A stretch of 31,545 bases of DNA from NCBI GenBank assembly GCA_045106335.1, contig JBGCEM010000061.1, forward strand, positions 1-31,545, written 5' to 3'. Under the pieces are notes generated by a model. It worked only from the letters and a program-made list of their open reading frames with translations, was not told the DNA's origin and did no database searches. The translations under genes and the position numbers were made by a program. The stretch is from Aliishimia sp045106335 (GTDB taxonomy: Bacteria; Pseudomonadota; Alphaproteobacteria; Rhodobacterales; Rhodobacteraceae). Positions within the stretch are counted from its first letter, which is position 1, and each line of letters begins with the position of its first letter. Shown in pieces: positions 9,036 through 17,322 of the stretch.

Positions 9036-9976
9036 ATGATATCACCCGTTCAGGGCTTTTGCATACTGGACTGATTGCTGTGTTGTTCTTGAGTTGTTTT
9101 GTCTTGAACGATTATCATCAAGGAAACATGGCGCGAATTCTGGTACTTGCGACCTATGCCATTGGGTACAATGTCATGTTTGGGTATACGGGGTTGCTTA
9201 GCCTAGGCCATGCAATGTTCTTTGCCGCAGGTTTATATGGTCTTGGTTTGTCTATGCATTATGCTGACCTACCGGCATTGTTAGCCTTTGGCGTTGGATT
9301 ATTAAGTGCGGCCTGCCTGTCTGCCTTGGTTGCCATTCTGGCTTTGCGTACCGTCGGTGTCGCCTTTATGATCGTGACCCTGATGTTCGCGCAGTCTGTC
9401 TTTCTAATGATACTCTATTTTGGGGAATGGACCCGTGGGGACGAAGGTTTTGTGATCGCGCAAGCCACACGTCAAGTCGCAGGTTTCGATCTAACTGATC
9501 CAGTAACTCGGTATTTGGCAGCATTGTTGCTGTTCGGCGCAGCACTTTTGATAACAGCGCGTATGATGACGATGCGATTTGGTCGGGTGCTGATTGCTGT
9601 GCGGGAAAACGAAGAACGCACCCGAATGTTAGGGTATGATGTCTTTCGCCATAAGTTTCTGTCAGTTGTGATCTCAGGGACAATTTCTGGTGCAGCTGGC
9701 GCGGCCTACGGTCTTTTGTTTGGCTATGTCGGGGCGACCTTTGCGTCAGTGCAATACTCCATTTTCCCACTACTTTGGGTTTTGCTTGGAGGGGCTGGAA
9801 CGACAATCGGTCCTTTGGTGGGAACAGTGTTCATGTTCTACTTAATCGATTATTCAAGCAGTTTTACCAATGCATATATGTTGATCGCGGGAGTCGTTTT
9901 GGTCTTGCTGACTTTATTCGCGCGTGCGGGGATTATGGGAGAGGTGCGCACACGACTCGCCCCTTGGTTGCCATGA
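9032..9976 (+). CDS. ABC transporter permease, LivM type
   Basis: The second channel subunit, 314 residues and strongly hydrophobic. YNVMFGYTGLLSLGHAMFF (about residues 44-62) and the later RMLGYDVFRHKF and GGAGTTIGPLVG are standard LivM landmarks. The start codon overlaps the upstream permease stop and its own stop overlaps the next gene's ATG at 9973, so expression of these subunits is coupled. It has the usual length without the extended C terminus some homologues carry. Confidence 0.9.
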   Translation: MNDITRSGLLHTGLIAVLFLSCFVLNDYHQGNMARILVLATYAIGYNVMFGYTGLLSLGHAMFFAAGLYGLGLSMHYADLPALLAFGVGLLSAACLSALVAILALRTVGVAFMIVTLMFAQSVFLMILYFGEWTRGDEGFVIAQATRQVAGFDLTDPVTRYLAALLLFGAALLITARMMTMRFGRVLIAVRENEERTRMLGYDVFRHKFLSVVISGTISGAAGAAYGLLFGYVGATFASVQYSIFPLLWVLLGGAGTTIGPLVGTVFMFYLIDYSSSFTNAYMLIAGVVLVLLTLFARAGIMGEVRTRLAPWLP

Positions 9977-10668
9977 GTATTATTTTGGAAACAAAGGATC
10001 TAACCAAGACCTATAGCGGTCTGGTCGCAAATGATAATGTCGATTTCACGCTAAATACCGGTCAAATTCATGCCCTGATTGGCCCAAACGGCGCTGGAAA
10101 AAGCACGTTTGTCGGTATGGTATCCGGTCGAATTCCTGTGTCTCATGGCAAGGTTTGGTTTGATGGCCAAGAGGTGACCTTTAAACCGGCTCATACACGC
10201 ATTCAGATGGGTATGGCTTATACATTTCAGATCACCGCGATCTATAGCAATCTGAGTGTCTTTGAAAATGTTTCGTTAGCGCTTGGAACACGGGATCGCG
10301 AAGAATGCATGCAGGCCCTTGATAGGGTCGATTTACGATCGCGTGCGACTCAAACTGCCGGGGATCTTGCTTATGGGCACCAACGGCTTTTAGAGATCGC
10401 GATGGGCATTGCTCAATCTCCGCGACTTTTGATCTTAGATGAACCAACCCAAGGTCTCGCCGAATCCGAAATCGAAGGATTTAACGCATTAATTCGCTCG
10501 ATTGCGGGGGAAACAACGATATTGTTGATCGAACATAATATGAATGTGGTCATGGCGTTGGCTCAAGAAATTACTGTTCTGGATCGTGGCGCTGTCCTTG
10601 CCCATGGTACGCCGGATGAAATCAAAGCTGACCAAAGGGTGCAAGACGCCTATTTGGGAACACGTTAG
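9973..10668 (+). CDS. ABC transporter ATPase, LivG type
   Basis: A 231-residue nucleotide-binding subunit. From the ATG at 9973 it shows the Walker A motif GPNGAGKST at 37-45, a LivG-type variant signature AYGHQRLLEIA at 133-143 in place of LSGGQ, Walker B LLILDEPTQG at 152-161 and the switch histidine in IEHNM near 188. A longer open frame reaches back to 9775, but it would run through the end of the permease gene and is not credible. The ATG overlaps the permease stop as ATGA. It is shorter than classical LivG (about 255). Confidence 0.92.
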   Translation: MSIILETKDLTKTYSGLVANDNVDFTLNTGQIHALIGPNGAGKSTFVGMVSGRIPVSHGKVWFDGQEVTFKPAHTRIQMGMAYTFQITAIYSNLSVFENVSLALGTRDREECMQALDRVDLRSRATQTAGDLAYGHQRLLEIAMGIAQSPRLLILDEPTQGLAESEIEGFNALIRSIAGETTILLIEHNMNVVMALAQEITVLDRGAVLAHGTPDEIKADQRVQDAYLGTR

Positions 10669-11364
10669 ATGCTAAAGGTCGATGGCATAAGCAGTGGCTA
10701 TGGTCCCGTTCAGGTTCTCTATGAATTGACATTTGAAGCGCGCGCAGGTGAGGTTTTGTGTCTGCTGGGGCGAAATGGCGCGGGCAAGACAACCGCTTTG
10801 AAAACGATAATGGGACTGCTTCCCTTAACGGATGGCCAGGTTAGACTCGATGATGTGGATCTAAGCGCATTGCCAGCGTTTCAAGTCCCTAAACAAGGTA
10901 TTGGATATATTCCGCAAGGCCGTCGATTGTTCACCGAACTCACAGTTTCTGAAAATATCGAAGTTGGATTGCTTACACGGGGAAGGGGCAAAGCGACCCG
11001 CGATAAGGTTTTGGACATGTTTCCTCGTTTGCGCGAACGCATGTCCCAACGGGCCGAAACTTTGTCGGGTGGTGAACAACAAATGTTGGCAACGGCACGG
11101 GCCTTGTGTCTTGAGCCTTCTGTCTTGATGCTGGACGAACCGACCGAAGGTTTGCAGCCATCGATGATACAACTCATTCGCGAGACGATTGAAGCCATGC
11201 GGAATACAGGTGTGGCAGTTGTCTTGGTAGAACAACGAATTGACGCTGTTTTAAATTTGGCAGACCGCGTCGTCTTTATCGAAAATGGACATGGGCGCGA
11301 AGTGGTCGATATAGCCACTCTGCGTAACCGACCTGACTTATTGCAGAAATATGTGGGGGTTTAA
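10669..11364 (+). CDS. ABC transporter ATPase, LivF type
   Basis: The second ATPase of the importer, 231 residues, normal for LivF. Walker A is GRNGAGKTT at 34-42, the Q-loop region reads GIGYIPQGRRLFTELTV, the signature is LSGGEQQ at 132-138 and Walker B is LMLDEPTEG at 153-161. Its ATG follows directly on the stop of the LivG-type gene without a spacer (TAGATG), indicating coupled translation. It ends the importer block; a 106-base gap with a palindrome separates it from the catabolic genes. Confidence 0.92.
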   Translation: MLKVDGISSGYGPVQVLYELTFEARAGEVLCLLGRNGAGKTTALKTIMGLLPLTDGQVRLDDVDLSALPAFQVPKQGIGYIPQGRRLFTELTVSENIEVGLLTRGRGKATRDKVLDMFPRLRERMSQRAETLSGGEQQMLATARALCLEPSVLMLDEPTEGLQPSMIQLIRETIEAMRNTGVAVVLVEQRIDAVLNLADRVVFIENGHGREVVDIATLRNRPDLLQKYVGV

Positions 11365-11392
11365 GCGGCGGGTAAATTCACGCTGCCCTTTG

Positions 11393-11406
11393 ACGCCAAG
11401 AGGCGT
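11393..11406 (+). other. small hairpin after the importer genes
   Basis: ACGCC-AAGA-GGCGT can form a 5-base-pair stem with a 4-base loop. No run of T follows, so it is a weak attenuator or mRNA-stability element at most, not a convincing terminator. Confidence 0.3.
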
Positions 11407-11413
11407 GCACACA

Positions 11414-11451
11414 TTGACAGATTGACTGCCCTACACCAACATTCGAATGTT
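11414..11451 (+). promoter_or_regulatory. candidate promoter and operator palindrome before the molybdenum-hydroxylase genes
   Basis: TTGACA at 11414-11419 matches the -35 consensus, and 17 bases later comes CAACAT (11437-11442), a weak -10. Overlapping that position is the perfect 14-base palindrome AACATTCGAATGTT at 11438-11451, twenty bases before the ATG at 11471. A dimeric regulator bound there would block the polymerase. The palindrome is directly visible; the regulatory role is inferred. Confidence 0.4.
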
Positions 11452-11470
11452 CATATAAACTGGGGAACAT

Positions 11471-12316
11471 ATGTCTGAATATCTGCGACCCTCTACGTTG
11501 CCTGAAGCTCTGCAGGCTTTGTCACATGGTGGCTTTCGGACAATTGCAGGATGTACGGACGTGTTTCCCGCGACAGAAAATAAGGGCCTAATTGGCAAAG
11601 TCATAGATATCACGAATATCGACTCGCTGCGTGGCATATCGATTGACAAAGATGGGCTTTGGATTGGGGCAACCACAACATGGACCGACCTGATTTGTGC
11701 TAAGCTGCCAGAGTCGTTAGCCGGGTTAAAATTGGCGGCACGTGAAGTGGGTGCACAACAAATCCAAAATCGCGGTACGTTGGGTGGGAATTTGTGTAAT
11801 GCGTCGCCCGCGGCAGACGGTGTCCCACCACTTTTGACCCTGGATGCTCAAGTTGAACTGTGTTCGATCCGCGGTGTGCGTCAATTGCCAGTGTCTGATT
11901 TCATCCAAGGAGCGCGAAAAATAGATCTGATGCGCGACGAAATACTTACGCGGATCTTCGTGCCCAAGCATGCCCTTCAAGGATCAGGTCACTTCCGTAA
12001 ACTTGGTGCACGCAAATATCTTGTGATTTCGATTGCAATGACTGCGGCACGCATCGAATTGAAAGATGGTTTGATCTCTAGGGCTGCGATCGCTGTGGGA
12101 TCTTGTGGCCCAATGGCGACACGCCTTCCTTTATTAGAGCGGGCTCTAATTGGGCAGAATCCTTCAGATCCGGCCCGGGTTTCTAAAGACTTTTTGACGG
12201 ACCTATCCCCAATTGCAGATATCCGAGCCGATGCTGAGTACCGTTTGACAAGTGTTTTGGAATTGGTGCGACGTATGATTGCCGAGGTCGCGACCCAAGT
12301 TCCTAAGGTCGCGTGA
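11471..12316 (+). CDS. molybdenum hydroxylase FAD-binding subunit
   Basis: This is the medium, FAD-binding subunit of a xanthine-dehydrogenase-family molybdenum hydroxylase (CoxM/NdhF-like), 281 residues, the usual length. FAD contacts are shown by TIAGCTDVF at 24-31 and by QNRGTLGGNLCNASPAADG at 99-117. It passes electrons from the iron-sulfur clusters of the next gene product to an acceptor. GGGGA lies a few bases before the ATG at 11471. The stop overlaps the start of the Mo-subunit gene. Family members oxidise purines, pyridines, aldehydes or CO; the reductase gene downstream favours a pyridine-like ring, by inference. Confidence 0.9.
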   Translation: MSEYLRPSTLPEALQALSHGGFRTIAGCTDVFPATENKGLIGKVIDITNIDSLRGISIDKDGLWIGATTTWTDLICAKLPESLAGLKLAAREVGAQQIQNRGTLGGNLCNASPAADGVPPLLTLDAQVELCSIRGVRQLPVSDFIQGARKIDLMRDEILTRIFVPKHALQGSGHFRKLGARKYLVISIAMTAARIELKDGLISRAAIAVGSCGPMATRLPLLERALIGQNPSDPARVSKDFLTDLSPIADIRADAEYRLTSVLELVRRMIAEVATQVPKVA

Positions 12317-15060
12317 TGCAACAGCCCAACGACCTCACATTTAATATATCCGGGAGCGACCGTTCGGTGTCTGTGTTGCCGGGCCGACGGTTGTCAGAGG
12401 TATTGCGGGAAGATTTGGGTCTAAAAAGCGTCAAAGTCGGATGTGACGCTGGCGATTGCGGCGCATGCACGGTTTTGATTGACGGGTATCAACACTGCGC
12501 CTGTCTTGTTCCTGCGCAGCAAGCGCAAGGGTGTCGCATTGAGACACTTGAGACGCCGACATCCGAGTTGAGCAGCAAGTTGCAGCGCGCATTCTTGAAT
12601 TTTGGCGCGGCACAATGTGGTATTTGCACCCCCGGCATGATGATGGCAGCGATCGAGTTGCTTCGACAGCATCCACAGCCGAGCGAAGCGCAGGTAAAGC
12701 AGGCTCTAAGCGGCGTCTTGTGTCGGTGTACGGGATATCAAAAGATCATAGATGCGGTGAGGGCGACTGAATGTGACTCGCCTGAAGCACTTAAGCCCAA
12801 GGCAGGTCATTCTGTCGGGGTTTCGATTCCAAGGCTAGATGGAGGTCCAAAAGTTGATGGATCAGAAGTCTTTGGTGCGGATTTCCAGCCAGAGGGCACA
12901 CTTTTGGTGCGTGCGGTACGCTCACCATATTTTCACGCAAGCTTTGTTATCGGTAATTTGCCCGAGTGGGCTAAGCGCTATCCGAAATTAGAGACCGTTT
13001 TGACTGCCGAAGATATCCGAGGCTCAAACAAATTTGGCGTAATCCCCGCTCTTGCTGACCAACCCGCCCTGGCAGATCGGCGCGTGCGGTACTTGGGTGA
13101 ACCAGTTGCGCTGATCGTAGGACCTTCCGATGTCGTTGAGGCTGTGGACCTGTCCACGTTTCCAATCGAATGGGCGGAGCTGCCCCATACATTGACCCAG
13201 ACTGAAGCTGGGCAAAGCGATGCTCCGCAGTTGCACGAGGATCGCCCTGAAAATACTCTAATACGGGGCAAAGTAGTGTCTGGGGATGTTCAGTCTGCTT
13301 TGGACAACGCGTACCACACAGTTCATGGCGAGTTCGAAACGGCTTATGTCGAACACGCCTATATTGAGCCAGAGGCTGGGATTGCGTGGATGGATGACGA
13401 TACGCTTTGCATCCAAGCTTGCACGCAGGCGCCAGTCATGGATCAGGAAGACACTGCAAAGGTACTGGGATTGCCTAAAGACAAGGTAAGAATTCTTCCA
13501 GCAGCAGCAGGGGGCGGGTTTGGCGCGAAATTGGATCTAAGTGTTCAGCCGCTGATTGGATTAGCGGCTCTTAAAACGCAAAAACCATGCCGGATGGTTT
13601 ACAGCCGCAACGAATCCATGCGTTCTAGCACAAAGCGGCATCCGGGAACGATGTTCGCAACGATAGGGGCGGATCAGACAGGCAAGATTACAGCCATGAA
13701 ATTTCATGGGGATTTCAATACAGGTGCCTACGCAAGTTGGGGTCCGACTGTGGCAACGCGTGTACCTGTTCACGCATGTGGTCCGTATTTGACTCCTAAT
13801 TATCATGCAACAAGCCGGGCCATTCACTCAAATGGCCCGACATCTGGGGCGTTTCGAGGCTTCGGAGTCCCACAAGCCGCGATTGTTCAAGAGTCTTTGT
13901 ATGACGATTTAGCCGAAAAATGTGGAATGGATCGACTGGCTTTTCGGCGCCAGAATGCTTTGCGTGATACAGACAAGACCCCATGCGGTCAGACCCTAAC
14001 AGGCGTTGGCATGGTCGAGTGTTTCGATGCTTTAATGCCACATTGGGACCGTGCTTTATCTGACGCCGTTAAGTTTAACGTAGGCAATGATGCGCTGAAA
14101 AGGGGCGTGGGGATTGCGGGTTGTTGGTATGGTTGTGGCAATACAGCGTTGCCAAATCCATCAACTATTCGCATCGGGATTAAATTGGACGGCACCATTT
14201 GGCTACACCAGGGCGCTACGGATATCGGTCAAGGCTCTAATACAGTCATTTCACAAATCGCGGCGGATGCTTTAGGCGTTGGAGTAGAAAAAATTCATAT
14301 TGTCGGCCCTGACACAGCACTTACCCCAGATTGCGGTAAAACCTCTGCATCGCGCCAAACCTTCATCACTGGAAGGGCCGCGTTGGCCGCTGGGCAGACT
14401 TTGCGTAGGTTGATTTTGCGGATGACTAATCTGCCCCAAGAAGCGCAGATAGAGACGAAAAACCTGTGCATTGATGTTACCTATGGATCCATTGTTCGCA
14501 GTATAAACCTGTTAGACCTAAACCAAGATGCGCAGGGTTATGTGTTGTTAGCTGAGGAAACCTACGATCCGCCGACAACCGCTTTGGATGAAAACGGACA
14601 GGGTCGTCCTTATGCAGTCTATGGTTACGGTGCTCAGATTGCAGAGGTAGAAGTAGACTTAAAGTTAGGAACGACACGTGTTTTGCATATGACGGCCGCA
14701 CATGACCTCGGCCGCGTCATAAACCCAATGTTGGCCGAAGGTCAGATCGAAGGGGGAATTGCCCAAGGCTTAGGGCTTGCATTAATGGAGGAATTTATCC
14801 CCGGTCGGACCGAGAACCTACACGATTATTTGATTCCAACAATCGGTGACATGCCAAAAGTGACATCGATTTTAATCGAAAAGCCGGATCCGGAGGGACC
14901 TTTGGGCGCTAAAGGTCTTGGCGAACATGTGCTGATTCCGACAGCCCCTGCAATTTTGAATGCAATTAAACATGCTTCCCGAGCACGGATAACCAGGTTG
15001 CCCGCTTTGCCCCATCGTGTCCTGAAAGCAATTCAGGATATCTGTCATGAGCAAAATTGA
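12313..15060 (+). CDS. molybdenum hydroxylase, fused [2Fe-2S] and molybdopterin subunits
   Basis: A 915-residue protein joining two subunits usually made separately. Residues 1-150 hold the plant-type [2Fe-2S] ligands C44, C49, C52 and C64 and the second cluster's C102, C105, C137 and C139. From about 170 the aldehyde-oxidase hammerhead and molybdopterin domains follow, with GGGFGAK, GAFRGFGVPQA and a C-terminal GAKGLGE whose Glu871 fits the catalytic base. Such enzymes insert an oxygen from water at a carbon next to a ring nitrogen. The start is either GTG at 12313 or the ATG at 12316; both overlap the upstream stop. No XdhC-type maturation gene is present in the window. The next gene overlaps by 14 bases. 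Confidence 0.9.
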   Translation: MMQQPNDLTFNISGSDRSVSVLPGRRLSEVLREDLGLKSVKVGCDAGDCGACTVLIDGYQHCACLVPAQQAQGCRIETLETPTSELSSKLQRAFLNFGAAQCGICTPGMMMAAIELLRQHPQPSEAQVKQALSGVLCRCTGYQKIIDAVRATECDSPEALKPKAGHSVGVSIPRLDGGPKVDGSEVFGADFQPEGTLLVRAVRSPYFHASFVIGNLPEWAKRYPKLETVLTAEDIRGSNKFGVIPALADQPALADRRVRYLGEPVALIVGPSDVVEAVDLSTFPIEWAELPHTLTQTEAGQSDAPQLHEDRPENTLIRGKVVSGDVQSALDNAYHTVHGEFETAYVEHAYIEPEAGIAWMDDDTLCIQACTQAPVMDQEDTAKVLGLPKDKVRILPAAAGGGFGAKLDLSVQPLIGLAALKTQKPCRMVYSRNESMRSSTKRHPGTMFATIGADQTGKITAMKFHGDFNTGAYASWGPTVATRVPVHACGPYLTPNYHATSRAIHSNGPTSGAFRGFGVPQAAIVQESLYDDLAEKCGMDRLAFRRQNALRDTDKTPCGQTLTGVGMVECFDALMPHWDRALSDAVKFNVGNDALKRGVGIAGCWYGCGNTALPNPSTIRIGIKLDGTIWLHQGATDIGQGSNTVISQIAADALGVGVEKIHIVGPDTALTPDCGKTSASRQTFITGRAALAAGQTLRRLILRMTNLPQEAQIETKNLCIDVTYGSIVRSINLLDLNQDAQGYVLLAEETYDPPTTALDENGQGRPYAVYGYGAQIAEVEVDLKLGTTRVLHMTAAHDLGRVINPMLAEGQIEGGIAQGLGLALMEEFIPGRTENLHDYLIPTIGDMPKVTSILIEKPDPEGPLGAKGLGEHVLIPTAPAILNAIKHASRARITRLPALPHRVLKAIQDICHEQN

Positions 15061-16480
15061 TAAAATACGCTGCGATGCGTGCCCTGTCATGTGTTACATC
15101 GCAGAAGGGCGTGCGGGCGCATGTGATCGTTATGCTAACGAGAACGGTAAGGTCGTGCGATGTGACCCTCTAACGATTTTGGATCGTCGAGTGGCGAAAG
15201 GAGACAGTGTTAGACCCTTCTTGACGGCAGATTGGGACGGGACAAAGGCTTCGGGGCGCGAAGTTGTGGTAAGTGCAATTGGCGCTGGTACGACGTATCC
15301 TGACTACAAGCCTGCGCCGTTTGTCGTCAGCCGTGAAATTGACGGAGTGGACTGTGTTACAGTCGTGACCGAGGCGATATTTTCGTACTGTGGCGTCAAA
15401 GTCAAAATCGATACAGATCGTCATTTAGGGTCTGAATCTGCGATCGTGCGGCATGAAGGCGAAGCTGTCGGACATGTGATGACATCGGAATATGGTTCGC
15501 AGATGCTTTCGTTGGGGGGCGTGGATCATCTGACCGGGGGCAGCAAGCCCGAAGGGCGCAAAACCTGCGATGCTCTTTTGAATTTATGCAATAAGCAGGC
15601 AGTTGAATTCACCATAGACCAAGGCTCTAATATAGTTGTTCAAGCCGGTGCTGCGCCAATTGTGGATGGAACGCAGGAACAACGCATGCGTGTCGGTTGT
15701 GGTTCTGCGACGATTGGAATGTTCGCGACGCAGTGGCAAGGTTTGGTTGATGAAGTCGTCGTCGTGGACGATCATATTACCGGAGTCGTGTCGGAACACC
15801 AAGCTGGTAAAGTACTGGACTGGCCCGACACCGGCATTCGAATTCTTGGGCGTAGATCCACACCAGGGCGTTATTTCCGGGTTGCGTCGCCGGGGCAGGG
15901 TTGGGGTGGCACGGATATCCTAGACCCTTTGGATATTTTGGGCGAGTGGCGAGACTCAAAAGGGGCTAGGCCAGGACTTCGTCTATTGATGGTGTCGACC
16001 ACCGGCGAGCACGCAGCTTACTATGTGCTTGATGAACGATTAGAGCCTGTTCAACAGGCGATGCCAGAGACTTTGCGCCCTTCTGTTGAGCTTATTGCGC
16101 AGAATTGCGAACCGGCTTTGTGTACAGTCCTTTTTATGGGCGGAGCCGGCGGATCTTTGCGCTCGGGCGTTACCAGGAACCCGATTCATCTGACGCGATC
16201 TGTGCACCAAGAAAAGACTAAGGTTACGATTGGCGGCGCGCCTGTTTACGTTTGGCCCGGCGGCGGGATCACAATCATGGTCGATGTTACGCAAATTCCC
16301 GACAATGCATTTGGATCGGTGCCAACACCTGCGTTAGTCGCGCCCTTAGAATTTACCACAACACGCAAGATCTATGAAAGCCTTGGCGGCCATTCTGAAG
16401 CCATCCGAGATTTAACTGATGTGCTTGAACATGGCGGGGAATATGGCTCGGCGACTGTCGCAATTGGCGACCAACAATGA
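15047..16480 (+). CDS. 6-hydroxynicotinate reductase-like iron-sulfur protein
   Basis: A 477-residue protein that I recognise as related to 6-hydroxynicotinate reductase (Hnr). In Eubacterium barkeri that enzyme reduces 6-hydroxynicotinate to the tetrahydro-oxo lactam and carries Fe-S clusters and a covalently bound flavin. The N terminus has clustered cysteines C9, C12, C16 and C26 (CDACPVMCYIAEGRAGACDR), fitting an Fe-S site. Later cysteines, for example in VGCGSAT and NCEPALC, may add ligands. S373-G374-V375-T376 resembles the SGAT-type flavinylation motif used by ApbE transferases. It overlaps the molybdenum-hydroxylase gene by 14 bases and the next gene by 4, so it is part of one coupled unit. 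Family assignment is good; the exact substrate is inferred. Confidence 0.75.
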   Translation: MSKIDKIRCDACPVMCYIAEGRAGACDRYANENGKVVRCDPLTILDRRVAKGDSVRPFLTADWDGTKASGREVVVSAIGAGTTYPDYKPAPFVVSREIDGVDCVTVVTEAIFSYCGVKVKIDTDRHLGSESAIVRHEGEAVGHVMTSEYGSQMLSLGGVDHLTGGSKPEGRKTCDALLNLCNKQAVEFTIDQGSNIVVQAGAAPIVDGTQEQRMRVGCGSATIGMFATQWQGLVDEVVVVDDHITGVVSEHQAGKVLDWPDTGIRILGRRSTPGRYFRVASPGQGWGGTDILDPLDILGEWRDSKGARPGLRLLMVSTTGEHAAYYVLDERLEPVQQAMPETLRPSVELIAQNCEPALCTVLFMGGAGGSLRSGVTRNPIHLTRSVHQEKTKVTIGGAPVYVWPGGGITIMVDVTQIPDNAFGSVPTPALVAPLEFTTTRKIYESLGGHSEAIRDLTDVLEHGGEYGSATVAIGDQQ

Positions 16481-17322
16481 TGGCTGGGCCGCAAATTCGC
16501 TGGCTGCAAGAAGGACGTCGCCTTCACTTGCACCATGGACCAATAGATTTGATCTGCGAAATTCAGGGACCGGACAAGGCCATATGCTTTGAGGCGATAG
16601 TGGCCCGTTTTGAGACTATCTTGGATGGATTGGTCTCTGAACTTCCGCGGTTGCGCAAACCCGTTTGTGAAACGACGCATTTCTGCGATCCTGTTGCTTT
16701 AAGAATGAATATAGCAGTGTCTAAATATAGCGAAGTCTTCGTAACTCCTATGGCTGCTGTCGCCGGTGCTGTTGCGGATGAGATACTGGAAACCATCCCT
16801 AAACATGCCAATATTGACCAGGCTTACGTTAATAACGGCGGAGATATCGCGCTGAAAGTAGCCCCGGGTCACCACATGACTGTCTTGGGTGCGTTTGGGA
16901 CTATCAACTTGGAGCATGGCTCACCAATTCAAGGCGTAGCCACGTCAGGCTGGCGAGGCCGCAGCCACTCTTTGGGGATTGCAGATCTTGTGACTGTACA
17001 AGCGCAAACCGCAGCTGATGCGGATGTTGCGGCGACACTAATAGCCAATGCGGTTAACCTTCCAGGGCACCCTGCGATCACGCGAATCCCTGCACAACAT
17101 CTCTTCCCTGATAGTGATTTGGGTCAGCGGGCGGTAACAACTGATGTTGCACCGCTTAATCACGCCGACAGACAAACAGCTTTGAACTCAGGGCTGGCAT
17201 ATGCTGCAAAATTATGTGCGTCTGGACGTATCTTCCAGGCTGATCTTGCCCTTCAAAATGAAATACGCAACGTGACTGCACAGATACCGAATGCTTCAGA
17301 AAAGGTTCCTGACTATGCCTGA
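16477..17322 (+). CDS. UPF0280 family protein, ApbE-like fold
   Basis: A 281-residue protein of the UPF0280 family, which belongs to the ApbE-like structural superfamily, whose founding members transfer FMN to Ser/Thr of target proteins. Family text includes TPMAAVAGAVADEIL, YVNNGGDIAL and GVATSGWRGRSHSLGIADLV, all in the order expected. Double ATG at 16477-16482; the first overlaps the stop of the reductase-like gene as ATGA. Its function is not established. The immediate pairing with a reductase whose known relative bears covalent flavin suggests it could attach or handle that flavin, which is inference. The downstream gene overlaps by 8 bases. Confidence 0.8.
   Translation: MMAGPQIRWLQEGRRLHLHHGPIDLICEIQGPDKAICFEAIVARFETILDGLVSELPRLRKPVCETTHFCDPVALRMNIAVSKYSEVFVTPMAAVAGAVADEILETIPKHANIDQAYVNNGGDIALKVAPGHHMTVLGAFGTINLEHGSPIQGVATSGWRGRSHSLGIADLVTVQAQTAADADVAATLIANAVNLPGHPAITRIPAQHLFPDSDLGQRAVTTDVAPLNHADRQTALNSGLAYAAKLCASGRIFQADLALQNEIRNVTAQIPNASEKVPDYA

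Noticed and set aside
9775..9972. Upstream extension of the LivG-type ATPase frame
   Set aside because: It lies inside the permease gene in another frame, and the ATG at 9973 makes a standard ATGA overlap.
10861..11318. Antisense open frames of 124-145 codons over the LivF-type gene
   Set aside because: They lie opposite a clear ATPase gene and show no domain or start signal.
11393..11406. Hairpin after the importer genes as a rho-independent terminator
   Set aside because: The stem is only five pairs and no T-run follows.
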